From the NCBI GenBank assembly GCA_949987565.1, contig OX465103.1, positions 8,451,347 to 8,515,346 on the forward strand: a stretch of 64,000 nt of DNA, in the 5' to 3' direction. The notes under the pieces were generated by a model, which was not told the origin of the DNA, ran no database searches, and was given only the letters and a program-made list of their open reading frames with translations. Made by a program: the position numbers and the translations under genes. Shown here in pieces: positions 48,041-59,639 of this stretch. This DNA comes from Luidia sarsii. Taxonomy: Eukaryota; Echinodermata; Asteroidea; Paxillosida; Luidiidae. How positions within the stretch are numbered: position 1 is the first letter of the stretch; each line of letters begins with the position of its first letter.

Positions 48041-51000
48041 ATGCCAGCCGGAGTGGACTGGGTCCCGTACCTGAAGTTCTTGACGGCCTCGCTGCTGTCA
48101 ATGCTGGCCGGAGCTCAGGCCGTCCACGCCTACTACAAGCCCGACTTGGTAAGATTTTGATGAGACTTGTTCAGGTTTAGCGCTGCAAAACGGCAATGTA
48201 TTTTATATACACGTGTACGTAGAGTGCTCGCAGTGGCAACCATGCATACAATCCATTGAGAAAAGTTGACTGATATTGTGTACTTCATAATTGGGGGGGA
48301 CGCCCCCATGATTCCATCTCTATAGGAATGTTTGAAAGGAAAAATTGAGAAAGGCCCTAGCTGTAAGTTTGACAGCGCTCCTGCTGTGATTAGAATGTTA
48401 GGCCGTTGGGTTAGCATGGCGGAATGGTAATGTAGAGTGCTCACGGCGACAACCATGTGTACAATCTGTTTGATGATCCCTAAACTAGAGACCTATTTGG
48501 TGAAGATGAGACTTGCAGGTTTGCATGGTGGAACCACAATGACTGCTTGGGGCAACATCATGATGTGCCATTGATCTCTCATGATCCCTAAACTATCTAT
48601 GATAGGTAAAGATGAGATACTTGGTAAAGATGAGATACTTAACTCTTGGTAAAGATGAGATACCGGTACTTGCAGGTTTGCATGGTGGAACCACAATGTA
48701 GACTGCTTGGGGCAACACCATAATGTGTCATTGATCTCTCATGAACCCTAAACTACATGTATAGTAACTCTTGGTGAAGATGAGACTTGCAGGTTTGCAT
48801 GGTGGAACCACAATGACTGCTTGGGGCAACATCATGATGTGCCATTGATCTCTCATGATCCCTAAACTATAGTAACTCTTGGGGAAGATGAGACTTGCAG
48901 GTTTGCATGGGGGAACCACATTTACCACAATGTAGACTGCTTGGGGCAACGCAATGTGTGCAATCCCTATCATCATTTGTCTCTGCCCTGCTGTCAGTGG
49001 AGATGGGGCTTTGAAGGTTTGAAGATACATGTAGAGTATGGCTTTTATTAACCACTTAGCAGTGGGATGGCCGGGATCTCTGGTTTTGGTGTGCCATCTA
49101 TAGGTAAAGTTGCTAACTTGCTATATGTGGGGACCCTCCAAATACGGACACCACTAATGTTTAATCTGAAAAATTACTCTTTTTCAGCCTACCTAAAAGT
49201 ACTAATGTAATAATTTGCAAGATTAGTGGCAACAAATGCTACTGTGAACTGAATGATTGAGGGGTAGTGCACTGCCACAGAGGGTAGAAGACATGCTGGC
49301 ATGTCCCACAGCCCAACGGTGACCGGACAGACAGCAGAAATCCACCCACTGTCTCTCTCCGGACCCAGCCTCTTTGCATCAAAGTCTGCACGATGTAGCA
49401 ATTTTTTACCGTCAGAATGGCAAGCAAGTAATCCGCCATCAAATGTAGGCCGCTTCGGTGACCTGACTAGCCAGTTGAATACCACAATGTGTTCTTTGAA
49501 GCCTCACCCTGTAGCTTTAGCTCAGGTTTAAAAATGCTGAGCTGACGGTGCTGATGGTGCTGACTCCATCCTACTTGTTGTAACGTAGCCTTGGATTTCT
49601 CACTTTTCAGAACAGTTCTGAAAGGTGAATACGACAGTTCTGCTTGATTAGCAGTTCTGAACTGCTAATCAAGCAGGGGGCCCATAATAATTGATGGGAT
49701 TTGAGGGATTTCCTGTACGGCCTTAAATGTACACATGATTATTTGCCATTCTCATGCTCCTCTTTGTACTTGGTTTTGTCTAGTTTTTAATCCGCCAAAT
49801 GTCATTGCCTTTTGTGAAGCCGATGTCTGAGATTTGAAAAGAAAAAGCAAAGAGTATAGCAGATCTCTGCCTAGGGTTGTTTGATATGTAGGACTCTGGT
49901 TTTGGAAAAAGCCAAAAATGTACATTTTCCCTCAGATTGCCAGTTTATCGAGAGTAAAATATAAACACTGTTTTACCACATGTGGTTAAAGATACACATG
50001 TAAAAATTGGGTTTGCAAAGGAATTGCCTGGTACATGTGTGTACATACAAAACAAAAGTAAACACAACGAAAAGTGTGTAGTAATGAATAGTTGAATACA
50101 CAGTTTAAAACAATTGGACAAAATGGCAGCAATTTATTGGACCTTAAATTGCGTGTTGTGATTGGTCAATTTGTCAAGGGGCGTGGCCTACTGGATCGGT
50201 GTTTTGGGGCTCAGCCAAACGCTTCAGTTGTCATGCAGAAAGTTTGTAGCCACCAAAAACATTGTCAGAATGCAGGCAACTTTGTCTCTGCAGCAAGCAC
50301 CATGTACGTGTGTGGAATGTGTGTCACTTAGGTTCACTCAATGGAGATTTCTACGAGGAGTGAAAGGGTGGATTTGAAGAGTTTGCATTTCCTGAAAGTG
50401 GTGAATGTTGAATGTTGAAGTGGTGTCTCACATCTTGACAAAAGACAATCCGGACTGGGCTGAAAAGTACATGTATGATGTGTCAACCCAGGGCAGTAAT
50501 GAGTGTATTCATACTATTGCAGTGGGAGTGGGTTCATAGTGGGATATGAAGGCAAGGTATTTCCCAGTGAAGTTGTTGCTATATACACCTGGATGATATC
50601 AGTAATGACAACATCCCCACCAAATCATTAATATCCATACATGTATGTACATGTACAGTACATTGTATATCATAATAATGTGAACAAATAGTTCACCAGG
50701 TGTTAGTAATGGAGGGAGTGGGAAAATACTGGAAATGGCCAACAAGAAAAGATGCCATTTTTATTACACGAAAAAAGCTACATACATGTATGTATTTCTA
50801 AACTGGATGCTCCAGAAGTTGTCAATAACCGTGGACATTTCAAATTTTCTGTTCAAATAATTATGAACTCTTTAAGGATCAAAGCATGAGAATGGAACTG
50901 AGTTTCATTATTACTTTTTCCTCATTTCATCATTTGCAATAAAGAATTTTTTTCCATCAAAAGAATGCAAAAGAACTGCACTTTGATTTTTTTTAAGATC

Positions 51001-54000
51001 AAAGTGTAGGTTTTTACTAAAATTATTAATTTCCGCATATATGTGAAAAATAGTTCCCTCCAAAAGAGGAAAATTATTTCCTTTCTTGTCTCTTGGATTA
51101 ATACAGCAGTGAAAAAGAAAATAAAGATACTGTTTGGAATTAAAAGGTGCACCAGAATTAAGCAAAGACCCAAGTGCTTATAACATTTCTCATTAAAGTT
51201 TTTAATTTATTTACTTTTGATTGATTTGATTGAGTTACTGGATTAATATGCAAGTCAGATATAGCATGGAGGTAGAGGCATGGATAAAGTTCTTTTTTAA
51301 ATTTATCAATTCCATGGTTAATGCCATCAAGAATTCTGTTTGAATCCTTTGTATTTTCTGGATACTTTTCCATTTATGTTGACATTCAGCCATACATGTA
51401 CATTGTAATCCAATCCATCAACAAAAGTTGGTATACTGAATGCATTGAATTTTACAAACATTTTTAAATGTTGCCTCATGTGAGCATGGTGAGTGAAGTA
51501 TTCAGAAAATGGTTACATATGAACAGTTTTGTTCATGTGCATATAAACTCTAAGTGTATTCTATGATATTGAGGGAAGAGGAGGGGCAATGATTGCTATA
51601 AATAACTCATACTTTTCAATGGACAAATTGTAACGTTACTAACCATAACGTGACTAACCATGATTTTTGGATCCTACTTGAAAATAAAGAGTCAAGCTGT
51701 TCTAACTACTGGTTCAAATATCTGTCATTAAACTAGAAGTAAAATGAAAACAGTAATATCTTTGAGGTACCTTACGTTTTAGGAAACTTTTGGTCTGAAC
51801 ACATGAAATATTTTTCCATGTCCTTTTTTTGTAATGTTACTAACCAACATTGAAAGTGACCATTGCATATGAAAAATTTATTGAAATGTTTTCATTCTTT
51901 GCAGTGGCATAGACCTAGGCTTGGTAAACATGTTCTAACATAACAGTGACTTGAAATTAATTGATGGTGATGATACAGTATAATTAGTGGTGAAAATATG
52001 TGAAAAAGGTAACGTTACTAATCATGGAATTGCCCATAAAATGTTGGCCGCTTTTGGTGAACTGGCTAGCCAGTTGAATACCGGTATGTGTTCTTTGAAG
52101 CCACACCCTTTATAGCTGAGGTTGAAAAATGCTGAGCTGACCCCGTCCTACTTGTTGCACCCTACCCCTGTAGCATTCATGGGAATGCAGCTCTCAATCT
52201 CATGTAGCTCAGCAATAAGAATGTGTCCATTGTCCAACACCCCCAGGAACCCCCCCCCCCCCCATCCATGCAGAGAAGCGTGTGGCAGTGAAATGATGTT
52301 TGTAGTAAACTCCCTGGGGAAAGGTTGCTCGCTTTTATGCCAGAGAGTTTCGTATAAATGTCTGGGCTCACAAAAGGTTGATGGGATGCTTGATTTACTT
52401 TCTGAACTGCTAATCAAGCATGGGGCCCATAATTTATGAGAAGGTAATCATGGTAGTGCTCAGTCAGTGAGCTTCCCTATAAATTTCTGGTCTCACAAAA
52501 GGTTGATGGGATTTGAGGGATTACCTGTACGGCCTTAAATGTACACATGATTATTTGCCATTCTCATGCTCCTCTTTGTACTTGGTTTTGTCTAGTTTTT
52601 ATTCTGCCGAATGTCATTGCCTTTTGTGAAGCAGATGTCTGAGATTTGAAAAGAAAAAGCAAAGAGTATAGCAGATCTCTGCCTATAGGGTTGTTTGATA
52701 TGTAGGCCTGTAGATGATATACAAAAATGTTGCAAACTGCTTACTGACTAAAATTACCAAAAAGTAAATCTAAAATTTAGTGGGCCTGACGTTTCGATCC
52801 TAGCAGGACCTTTCTCAAACTCTGCTTTTGAGAAAGGTCCTGCTAGGATCGAAACGTCAGGCTCACTAAATTTTAGGCCTGTAGATGTGAACTTTTCACC
52901 GTACTATACTGCCATGTAGTTAGCAATTGTCTGCCGATGCATTGCCTTTGTGGAGACTGGAGACTGCATTCAGTCATTCAAATGCTGGAGTCCAAATTGG
53001 ACTCCGCTAGTGTCCAAATAAAAACAATAAAACAAAACTTTTTCCAGCCTACCTCAAAGCAATATCAATTTACATGACAAACACCTTTTTTGACCTCAGT
53101 TATCCTATGAACAGAATTGCCAGATTAGTGGCAACATATGAGATACATGTATGTGGATGAAAATTGATTGAGTGTTAGTACACTCTCCTTGCCACAGATA
53201 GAAGACATGCTGACATGTCCCACAGCCCAACGGTCACCAGACAGACAGCGGAACACAGCCTCTGTGCATCAAAGTCTGCACGATGTGGCAATTATTTTTT
53301 ACTGATATCAGAGTGGCAAGCAAGGAATCCACCATAAATTGTTGGCCGCTTTTGGTGAACTGGCTAGCCAGTTGAATACCAGTAGTCTTTGAAGTCACAC
53401 CCTTTATAGCTGAGGTTGAAAAATGCTGAGCTGACCCCGTCCTACTTGTTTCACCCTAGCCCTGTACCCTAGCATTCGTGGAAAGTTTGGGAATGCAGCT
53501 CTCAATCTCATGCAGCTCAGCAATAAGAATGCATCCATTGTCCAACACCCCCAGGAACCCCCCCCCCCCCATCCATGCAGAGAAGCGTCTGGCGTGAATG
53601 CAGCTCTCAATCTCATGCAGCTCAGCAATAAGAATGTGTCCATTGTCCAACACCCCCAGGAACCCCCCCCCCCCTACCATAGTCCTTGCCCTTCCCTTTG
53701 ATCTCGCCCTACCAGCTTTACTCTTTGTCCGTTGTTTCTCATCCGTGTCCTATTACTGTCTTCCCCCTTCCTTCGTGTATATACATGTATCTGTTTTGTT
53801 CTTGTCACTCTGCCCTTGAGAAATATACATATAGGTACACTGTAGGCTGATAGAATGTTTGGGAGGCCAGTTACAATTTGAGTGGCACAGCCGATCAATT
53901 AATACTTAAGGTCAAACACTGACCGCACATGCGGAGAAGACACTGAAGTCACATCTAATCATGTACACTACATGTACATAATATGTACATGTAAAGCGAT

Positions 54001-55850
54001 ATAAACAAAATTGTTGCAAACTGCTTACTGACTAAAATAACCAAATTGCAAATCTCAAATTTTAGTGGTCATGACGTTTTGATCATAGCAGGACCTTTCT
54101 CATAGGCAGAGAGAATACATGTACAGTGTAGCACTAGCTTGGGCCCCCACCCCATTATTATTTTTTTTTGGAAAGTGCGATTGCGACCGACCCTATTTTG
54201 AAAGTGTGTCAGCGCGACCCTATTTTGTCTGCCTTTGAGAAAGGTCCTGCTGGGATCGAAACGTCAGGCCCACTAAATTTTGAAATTTGCATTTTGATAA
54301 TTTTAGTCAGTAAGCAGTTTGCAACATTTTTGTATATCACTCTATGTGAAATGTCTACTCGTCAGGAAGATATTGCAATATTTGATATTGTCAAGAAATG
54401 CAGTGCGTAAGCGGAAGTCCAGTTAATGTTCTGGAAGTTCCATTCCAGAATGCATTCCTGCATGCAACCTACATGTATGTACATATGTACCTTAGGGCCT
54501 ATAGGTAGCAAATTTATGCACAGCATTTTGCCATACATACCATACACTGTACATGGTAGTAAGCAATTGTTTGCCAATGCATTGCCTTTGTGGAGACTGC
54601 ATTCAATTTCAATCATTCAATGAAAAAGCCAAATGCCGACTTTGCCCAAACCTACATGTACCGGTACCTGACTGGTCCCCCCCCCCCCCGTGCAGTTTCG
54701 GTGTTTCGTTGGTTTGGCTAATGAAAGCTTATTGCTACTTAAGATCTCTGAAGGCTGCGCTATAATTTTAAAAACTAAACAGACAGGCAATTATGGAGTT
54801 GGCCAGCCTTTGCTGAAACAAATATCACAGCCCTTTTTCATACAGCAATATAGAGAATATCGAGGTATCCTAAAGCGCACTTTATACATTTTTTGTCAGA
54901 TATCGTCGAAATATCGTTGGGTAACATTCCGTGGGTAGATACTGCAACGATGGGTAAAACTTAACCGACTGACTGAATACTTCCTGGGTTGTCCGCACTG
55001 GGCTTAATTAAAATGGTCAAGTAGTCCACCATAAAATGTAGGCCGCTTTGGTGATCTGGCTAGCCATTTGATTGTGTGTTCTTTCAAGCCACACCCTGTA
55101 CATGTATGTAGCTTTATAGCTGAGGTTGAAAAATGCTGAGCTGACCCCGTCCTACTTGTTGTACCCTAGCCCTGGATTTCCCACTCTTCAGAACTGCTGA
55201 TCAAACAGAGGCAGGGGGGGGGGGCATTCATGGCAATGTAGTGCAGTTCAGGATTAAAAATGTGTCCATTGTCCAACACCCCAAGAACCCCCCCCCCCTC
55301 CCCCCATGCAGGCATTATGTCTTTTCACAAGACTACAAGAGGCTTGTGGCAGTGTGGCTCACCTTAGCACTATTTTGAAGGCTAGATAGTTTTCATTTAA
55401 ATTTCTGGGCTCACAAAAGGTTGACTGGATTGCATGATGTGTGCGCAACTGCACTTGCTGTTTTCAATTTCACGCTCTAATTGTGATCAGTGTTTGTTAG
55501 ATTTTAATCCGCTGAATGCTATGTTGCCCTTTGTGAAACCGATGTTTGGGATTTGAAAAGAAAACCCTAATATAGCACATGCAGCTCTGCCTAGGATTGT
55601 TAGATATAAATATGTGAAATGTCTGCTTGCATATTTGACTGATCTAGTGCATATACAATGTATATTATTCAGACTGGCCAGTGTTTTCTTTTCATGCCCC
55701 CTTTTTTCATATCCCTTGCAGTCAATCCCCGAGATGCCTCCAGAGAGGGGAGAACTGGGCCGGTTCCGGGACGAAGCGCAAGAGAAGATGAAAAATCGGC
55801 CCACCACAGGGGATGACACAGTGAAGCCTTCAAGTGAAGAAAAGGCTTAG
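48041..55850 (+). CDS. UQCC6: UQCC6 (BRAWNIN) mitochondrial complex III assembly micropeptide, 2 exons
   Basis: BRAWNIN is an inner-membrane micropeptide required for assembly of ubiquinol-cytochrome c reductase. Exon 1 is 48041-48148 and encodes 36 residues beginning MPAGVDWV; it ends at TTG|GTAAGA. Exon 2 is 55722-55850 (after CCCTTGCAG), encoding 42 residues and the stop. The join is phase 0 and the product is 78 residues (human 71). Hallmarks are MPAG at the start, one membrane span YLKFLTASLLSMLAGAQAVH, then YYKPDL|SIPEMPPERGELG and a charged tail ending SSEEKA. The start has AGGATGC context. AATAAA at 56608-56613 is a candidate poly(A) signal. The 7.6 kb intron is almost wholly repeats. 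It lies 496 bp downstream of the UQCC5 stop, in the same orientation. Confidence 0.95.
48507..48950 (+). repeat. Tandem repeat, four copies spaced 108-157 bp
   Basis: Each unit carries GAGACTTGCAGGTTTGCATG, GACTGCTTGGGGCAAC and TTGATCTCTCATGA plus CCCTAAACTA. The TGCAGG landmark recurs at 48514, 48671, 48788 and 48896. The longer first interval has a triplicated GATACTTGGTAAAGATGA insertion. It lies in the UQCC6 intron, about 350 bp after exon 1. Confidence 0.85.
52704..52887. mobile_element. Palindromic Penelope-tail dimer with 13-bp target duplication
   Basis: Element 52717-52874. The left tail is inverted and complete to the TATACAAAAATGTTGC end. It meets the right, truncated tail near 52820. 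Both carry GGATCGAAACGTCAGGC. AGGCCTGTAGATG flanks it exactly (52704-52716 and 52875-52887). The related module at about 49870-49900 lacks the insertion at the corresponding place. It lies in the UQCC6 intron. Confidence 0.85.
54003..54345. mobile_element. Interrupted Penelope-tail dimer
   Basis: The inverted tail (TGTTGCAAACTGCTTACTGA ... CTTTCTCATAGGCAGAG, 54014-54112) and the direct tail (CTGCCTTTGAGAAAGGTCCT ... TATATCAC, 54230-54342) are separated by about 120 unrelated bases. The right copy has intact GATCGAAACGTCAGGCC. Confidence 0.7.
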
Positions 55851-58663
55851 CACCATCACGAACAGAAACGAGCAAACAGATGGGGGGTGGGGGGGGGGGG
55901 CAAGGTTAAAGGCCAGGTTCAGATTTATCACCATCTGACCACCCTTATTGAGCCATCAGCTAAAGTTGAGCTTCAGTGATAAAGGCCCAATACAACATTG
56001 GGAAGATCGGAAAACATCGATGCCCACAGATTTCCTTCTAATTTACACAGATGGTCATGATAGTCATGATGGTCATGATAGAATTCACATGTTGAAATCT
56101 TATGGTCTGGGATGCTATAGGCCTACTTAAAATCGAGAAATCTTCACTCAAACACAGAAAAATAGTATTTATCTCAATATTTTTGGCGATTCGTTGAATG
56201 CTGCCCCCAGAAACAAGCCAACGAATTACATTGTAAACCCCATGGACGTACATGTACAAATGTACGTGTAGCCTACATTTATGCCCAGGTTTGTGATGGT
56301 TATGAGTCACACAAATCAGTCGTCCACAGTCGGTTAAAAACTTATGAGGTCGTTTTTTTTTTTATTCCAACCTAACCTGTTCATCTCTCACAGGTTGGTG
56401 CAAATAACGTGACATTTTTGTTGCCCTTTTCTCCTTTCTCAGATTATCGTTTGATCTGTGTTCATGTTGTTCACTGTGTTGTTTTGGGGATATATTTAAT
56501 GGTTTAACATAAATGTACAAATTGAGATAATCTATCGATTTTACCAATGTTGTATTGGGCCTTTAAGTTGATATTTGATGTTTTAGTGTGATAACAAAAA
56601 TCTTGAAAATAAAGCATGAAGAATTTGAGAGTTTGTTACAGATCTTTAAATGTCAAAAGTTAGAGAGTCTGATGTTTCGATCTTAGCCGGACCGTTCTCA
56701 GAGGTGATGAGAAAGCTCCTGCTACATGTAAGATCCAAACGTCAGGCCCTCTAACTTTTGAGATTGATGTATTGCAGGTCATTTTAGTCACTGAGCAGCT
56801 TTTTTTTTACTTCAGATCTATAATGATTAATATTTATGCCTTTAAAGCATTTGAACTGAGCTTAGAATTTACTAATCTAATGTGGATGCACAATTTTGAG
56901 AAAATTGTTCTCTTTATAGAAAGCCTGACAACCAGTGTTGGTGGTGTTTTTTGTATTGGTATTGACTCTTCAGCATTGGCATGGTCTGTACGTTTTCAAT
57001 TGCTAAGCCCAGATGTCACACAAGGCAGCCACTTGGTAAAAGGTTCCTGTACTGACAATCCTAGCGGTAGCTTTGCGAATTGCTGCCTCTGGAAAGTCAA
57101 GGCTGTTCAAATGGGCCTTCGGAGTTGAGTTTTAAGTTCTGAAAGACAGGCGTAAAGTAATATACAAAAATGTTGCAAACTGCTTTAGGGCAAAGAAGAC
57201 TTTGACTGGACTGGGATTTGAACCCAACACCTCTGGTTCTGCGTACCAGCACTGTAACCTGACCTCAGATGGTAAGACTAAGAGTACTTACTAGTTTGCA
57301 AATTCCAAGGTCTCGGGTTCAAATCCCAGCCCAGTCCAAAATTTCTTTGCAATTTTTCAATTTGTTAAAAAAGTTCCCAGTCAGTTTTGCCTTTATTTGT
57401 TTGATTTATAAGTAAAACAAAACTCGCCCCCCCAAAAAAAATGCATGTTTTCACACATACAGGACCATTTCAATCCTGTTCCGCCTGCCAGGATCGAAAC
57501 ATAAGGTCCTGTAAAATTGTTTAATACAGGCCTGTTTGAACACTAAATTTTGTTGCAAAAGACACACTTAATACCATTTTGGATGTTCCTAATGCATGTT
57601 CCTAAAAGTAATCAGCAATATTAATTCTAAATAAATCGGTTGTTGATTAATTGAAACACGTGACCGATGTCATTGGCATTTCATATTTTCGAATTTACGA
57701 GAGTATGTTTTTTGTAATGAAAATAATGTGTATTTTGAGCCACATGAATCAAGGATTGCTTTGATATTTCATAAACTAGTGTAACACTTGGACTTGGTTT
57801 AGGTATACCAGTAGGTCTCTTGGCCGAGGTTGGAAAGTGTTACTTGGCGGTAGAACAAGACCGAGCACCAGGCACAGATAACAGAGGAGACTGCGAAGCA
57901 TCAAGATTGGGTCGATGGGTGTTTTATTGGAAACCCAGACTAACTTGAATGCTCGAGGGTTGCCCAGCAGAAGGAGGCAAGGTGGAGAAATCTACCTTGG
58001 AAGGGGATGGGGACCTTTCTTTTATACACGGATAATGGAGACCGAATGGGTTTGGGGTAATACCTAAAAAGGACTTGTTTCTATCATTTACTGAATATGC
58101 AATTGTAGTCAAATTATTAAATGTTGAACAAGGGATGGGGTTGGATGAGAAACTATAGGGGACTGAATAATAAATAATGGATGAAATTTAGGTGTTCCTA
58201 ATAGGAGCATGTTTTTGTCGTGGACAATCTTTCTTAGAACAGTGACCATACCCATGATGTCATAGGGGACCTTCAAATGCCTAAGGGGTTAGTCACTACC
58301 GGACTTGGTCCACAGGGGCATGGATGGGGTGAACATTAGGGACTGGAATTAAGGCTTACACTAGTTTGATAAACATAAAACTATTGCAGGCAGTATTTGC
58401 ATTAAGAGACACTAGCCTGTAAAGGAAGCGCATGAGAGCTGATGAAATACCGATGAAATATCACATGCTTGGGATGTAGTCCCACTCGCTACTCGGAATT
58501 GCGCTGTTACCATAATACGCGCGCAGAAAATATCCATGATCGGAATAAGGGCCATTCAGTATATTGCTGCAACGTACCGCACGAGCAGCATGTGATTGTT
58601 ATGTGAACTCACAGTCATATAGAATACAAACATTCATAATAAAATTATGCAGTACGATTTGAG
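55851..58663. other. Downstream of UQCC6: no confident gene
   Basis: The UQCC6 3' untranslated region probably reaches about 56630. A worn Penelope-tail pair is at 56645-56770, and here the left arm retains TGATGAG. Two facing tRNA-like SINE pieces lie at about 57185-57370. An open frame of 118 codons (56772-57128) starts inside the tail remnant and resembles nothing I know. From about 57780 to 58420 the sequence could be part of an LTR, but I saw no paired copy. Confidence 0.4.
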
Positions 58664-58870
58664 GTAGTCCGAGTAACTTGGACCCTTACAATCGCCCTTT
58701 TGAAACTTTTTGAGGGGTCGGGCGATAGTACTATTAGTAGGGTCCGAGCAATCCTGCTGGGAAACCCAGTAAGTACCGGTAACTGTGTTCGACTCCATGA
58801 CTACCCCGACCAAAACTTCCAGATTTTACCCCGAAAACACCCGTGAAACCGTCCCACGCACCCATCTTTG
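58664..58870. mobile_element. TAGTCCGAG-family element, MULE-like
   Basis: Starts TAGTCCGAGTAACTTGGACC and continues through TACAATCGCCC, GGGTCCGAGCAATCCTGCTG and ACCCCGAAAACACCCGTGAA to CCCACGCACCC. It is the reverse of the units in the 42905-43672 cluster. The far end and target duplication are not resolved. Confidence 0.6.
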
Positions 58871-59091
58871 GATTAAGTGAGAATCACAGATTTCAATACT
58901 GTTCATTTGTTTTACTCACGTTTGGGGGAAAAGCAGAAATTTCCCCTCAGGTGATCGAGAAGATTCTCTCCCCTCCGACGAGCCAAAATGCGGCGGCCAT
59001 ATAATTATTTGCTTTCAAATTGAAACGGTATACACGCAAATCGATGACGTTTTGCGCGGCCCTAGGAGTCAACGCGTGTGTGCGCACATAC

Positions 59092-59490
59092 TCAGATGAT
59101 GTTTTTGGTCTCGCCAACATACTGAACATTACAAACTCTACATGAGATCAGGTATATAATTATGATGTTTGAGGTAGTGCTCGTGATAGAGCCATAGGTC
59201 GTGTGGGTTGTTCAATTGAAAGAGTCTATTTCCTTGACAAACTACCCTCACGACCTATGGCTCTATCACGTGCAATATACGGTACCTCAAACATCATAAT
59301 TATATAACCGATCTCATGTAGAGGTTGTAATGTTCAGTATGTTGGCTAGACCAAAAACACCTTAAAAAAACCGTATCTATGGCCATAGGTCTACAATCAA
59401 AACCGGTAAAATGGACACCCCTGTTGGGTATCACTTCAATCTCCCTGATCATTCGATATCAGATAGCTATGAGTGTACTGGGCATAGAAT
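59092..59490. pseudogene. Penelope-like element GIY-YIG endonuclease fragments, inverted pair
   Basis: On the minus strand at about 59092-59172 the translation is TSNIIIIYLISCRVCNVQYV followed by GETKN, the start of a PLE-type GIY-YIG domain. On the plus strand at about 59285-59480 a second, broken copy reads SCRGCNVQYVG, then after a frame change KMDTPVGYHFNLPDHSISD and CTGHRIPW. The two copies face away from each other across about 110 bp of near-palindromic sequence (TGATAGAGCCATAGGTCGTG on both sides). The copies are degenerate and not expected to be active. Confidence 0.75.
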
Positions 59491-59639
59491 CCCTTGGTCA
59501 CCGTAGTAATGCCGTGTCCGTCTTAGCCGTGAGAAAATGTGGATGAAGTGTCTTCGGTAAAGGCTCTTCGGTACACCTTCCATCAAGACAACTACAACTT
59601 TTGTTCAGTCTCTCGCCTGATCCCTATACTGGCTTACAG

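Larger units (their letters stand above)
49100..55620 (+). repeat. Dispersed intronic duplications of one module (four copies)
   Basis: The landmark AAATGCTGAGCTGAC occurs near 49532, 52128, 53421 and 55131. It is each time preceded by a GTGACCTGGCTAGCCAGTTG-like segment and mostly followed by a CTCAATCTCATGCAGCTCAG / TGTCCATTGTCCAACACCCC segment and a poly-C run. The downstream GAAAAGAAAAAGCAAAGAGT segment is shared at about 49837 and 52648. The module is partly duplicated again inside 53460-53680. No protein is encoded. The remaining intron sequence (about 49860-52030) is AT-rich with no supported feature. Confidence 0.75.

Noticed and set aside
48507..48950. CRISPR-like spaced repeat
   Set aside because: Unit spacing is irregular (157, 117, 108), the whole unit is repeated instead of short repeats with unique spacers, and the host is an animal.
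52148..52417. Gly-rich open frames over the poly-C tracts (also 53404-53680)
   Set aside because: They are created by the C-runs and appear on both strands of duplicated intron modules.
57780..58420. Possible second LTR (TGTAACACTTGG...)
   Set aside because: The start is suggestive only. No paired copy, primer-binding site or coding remnant was seen.
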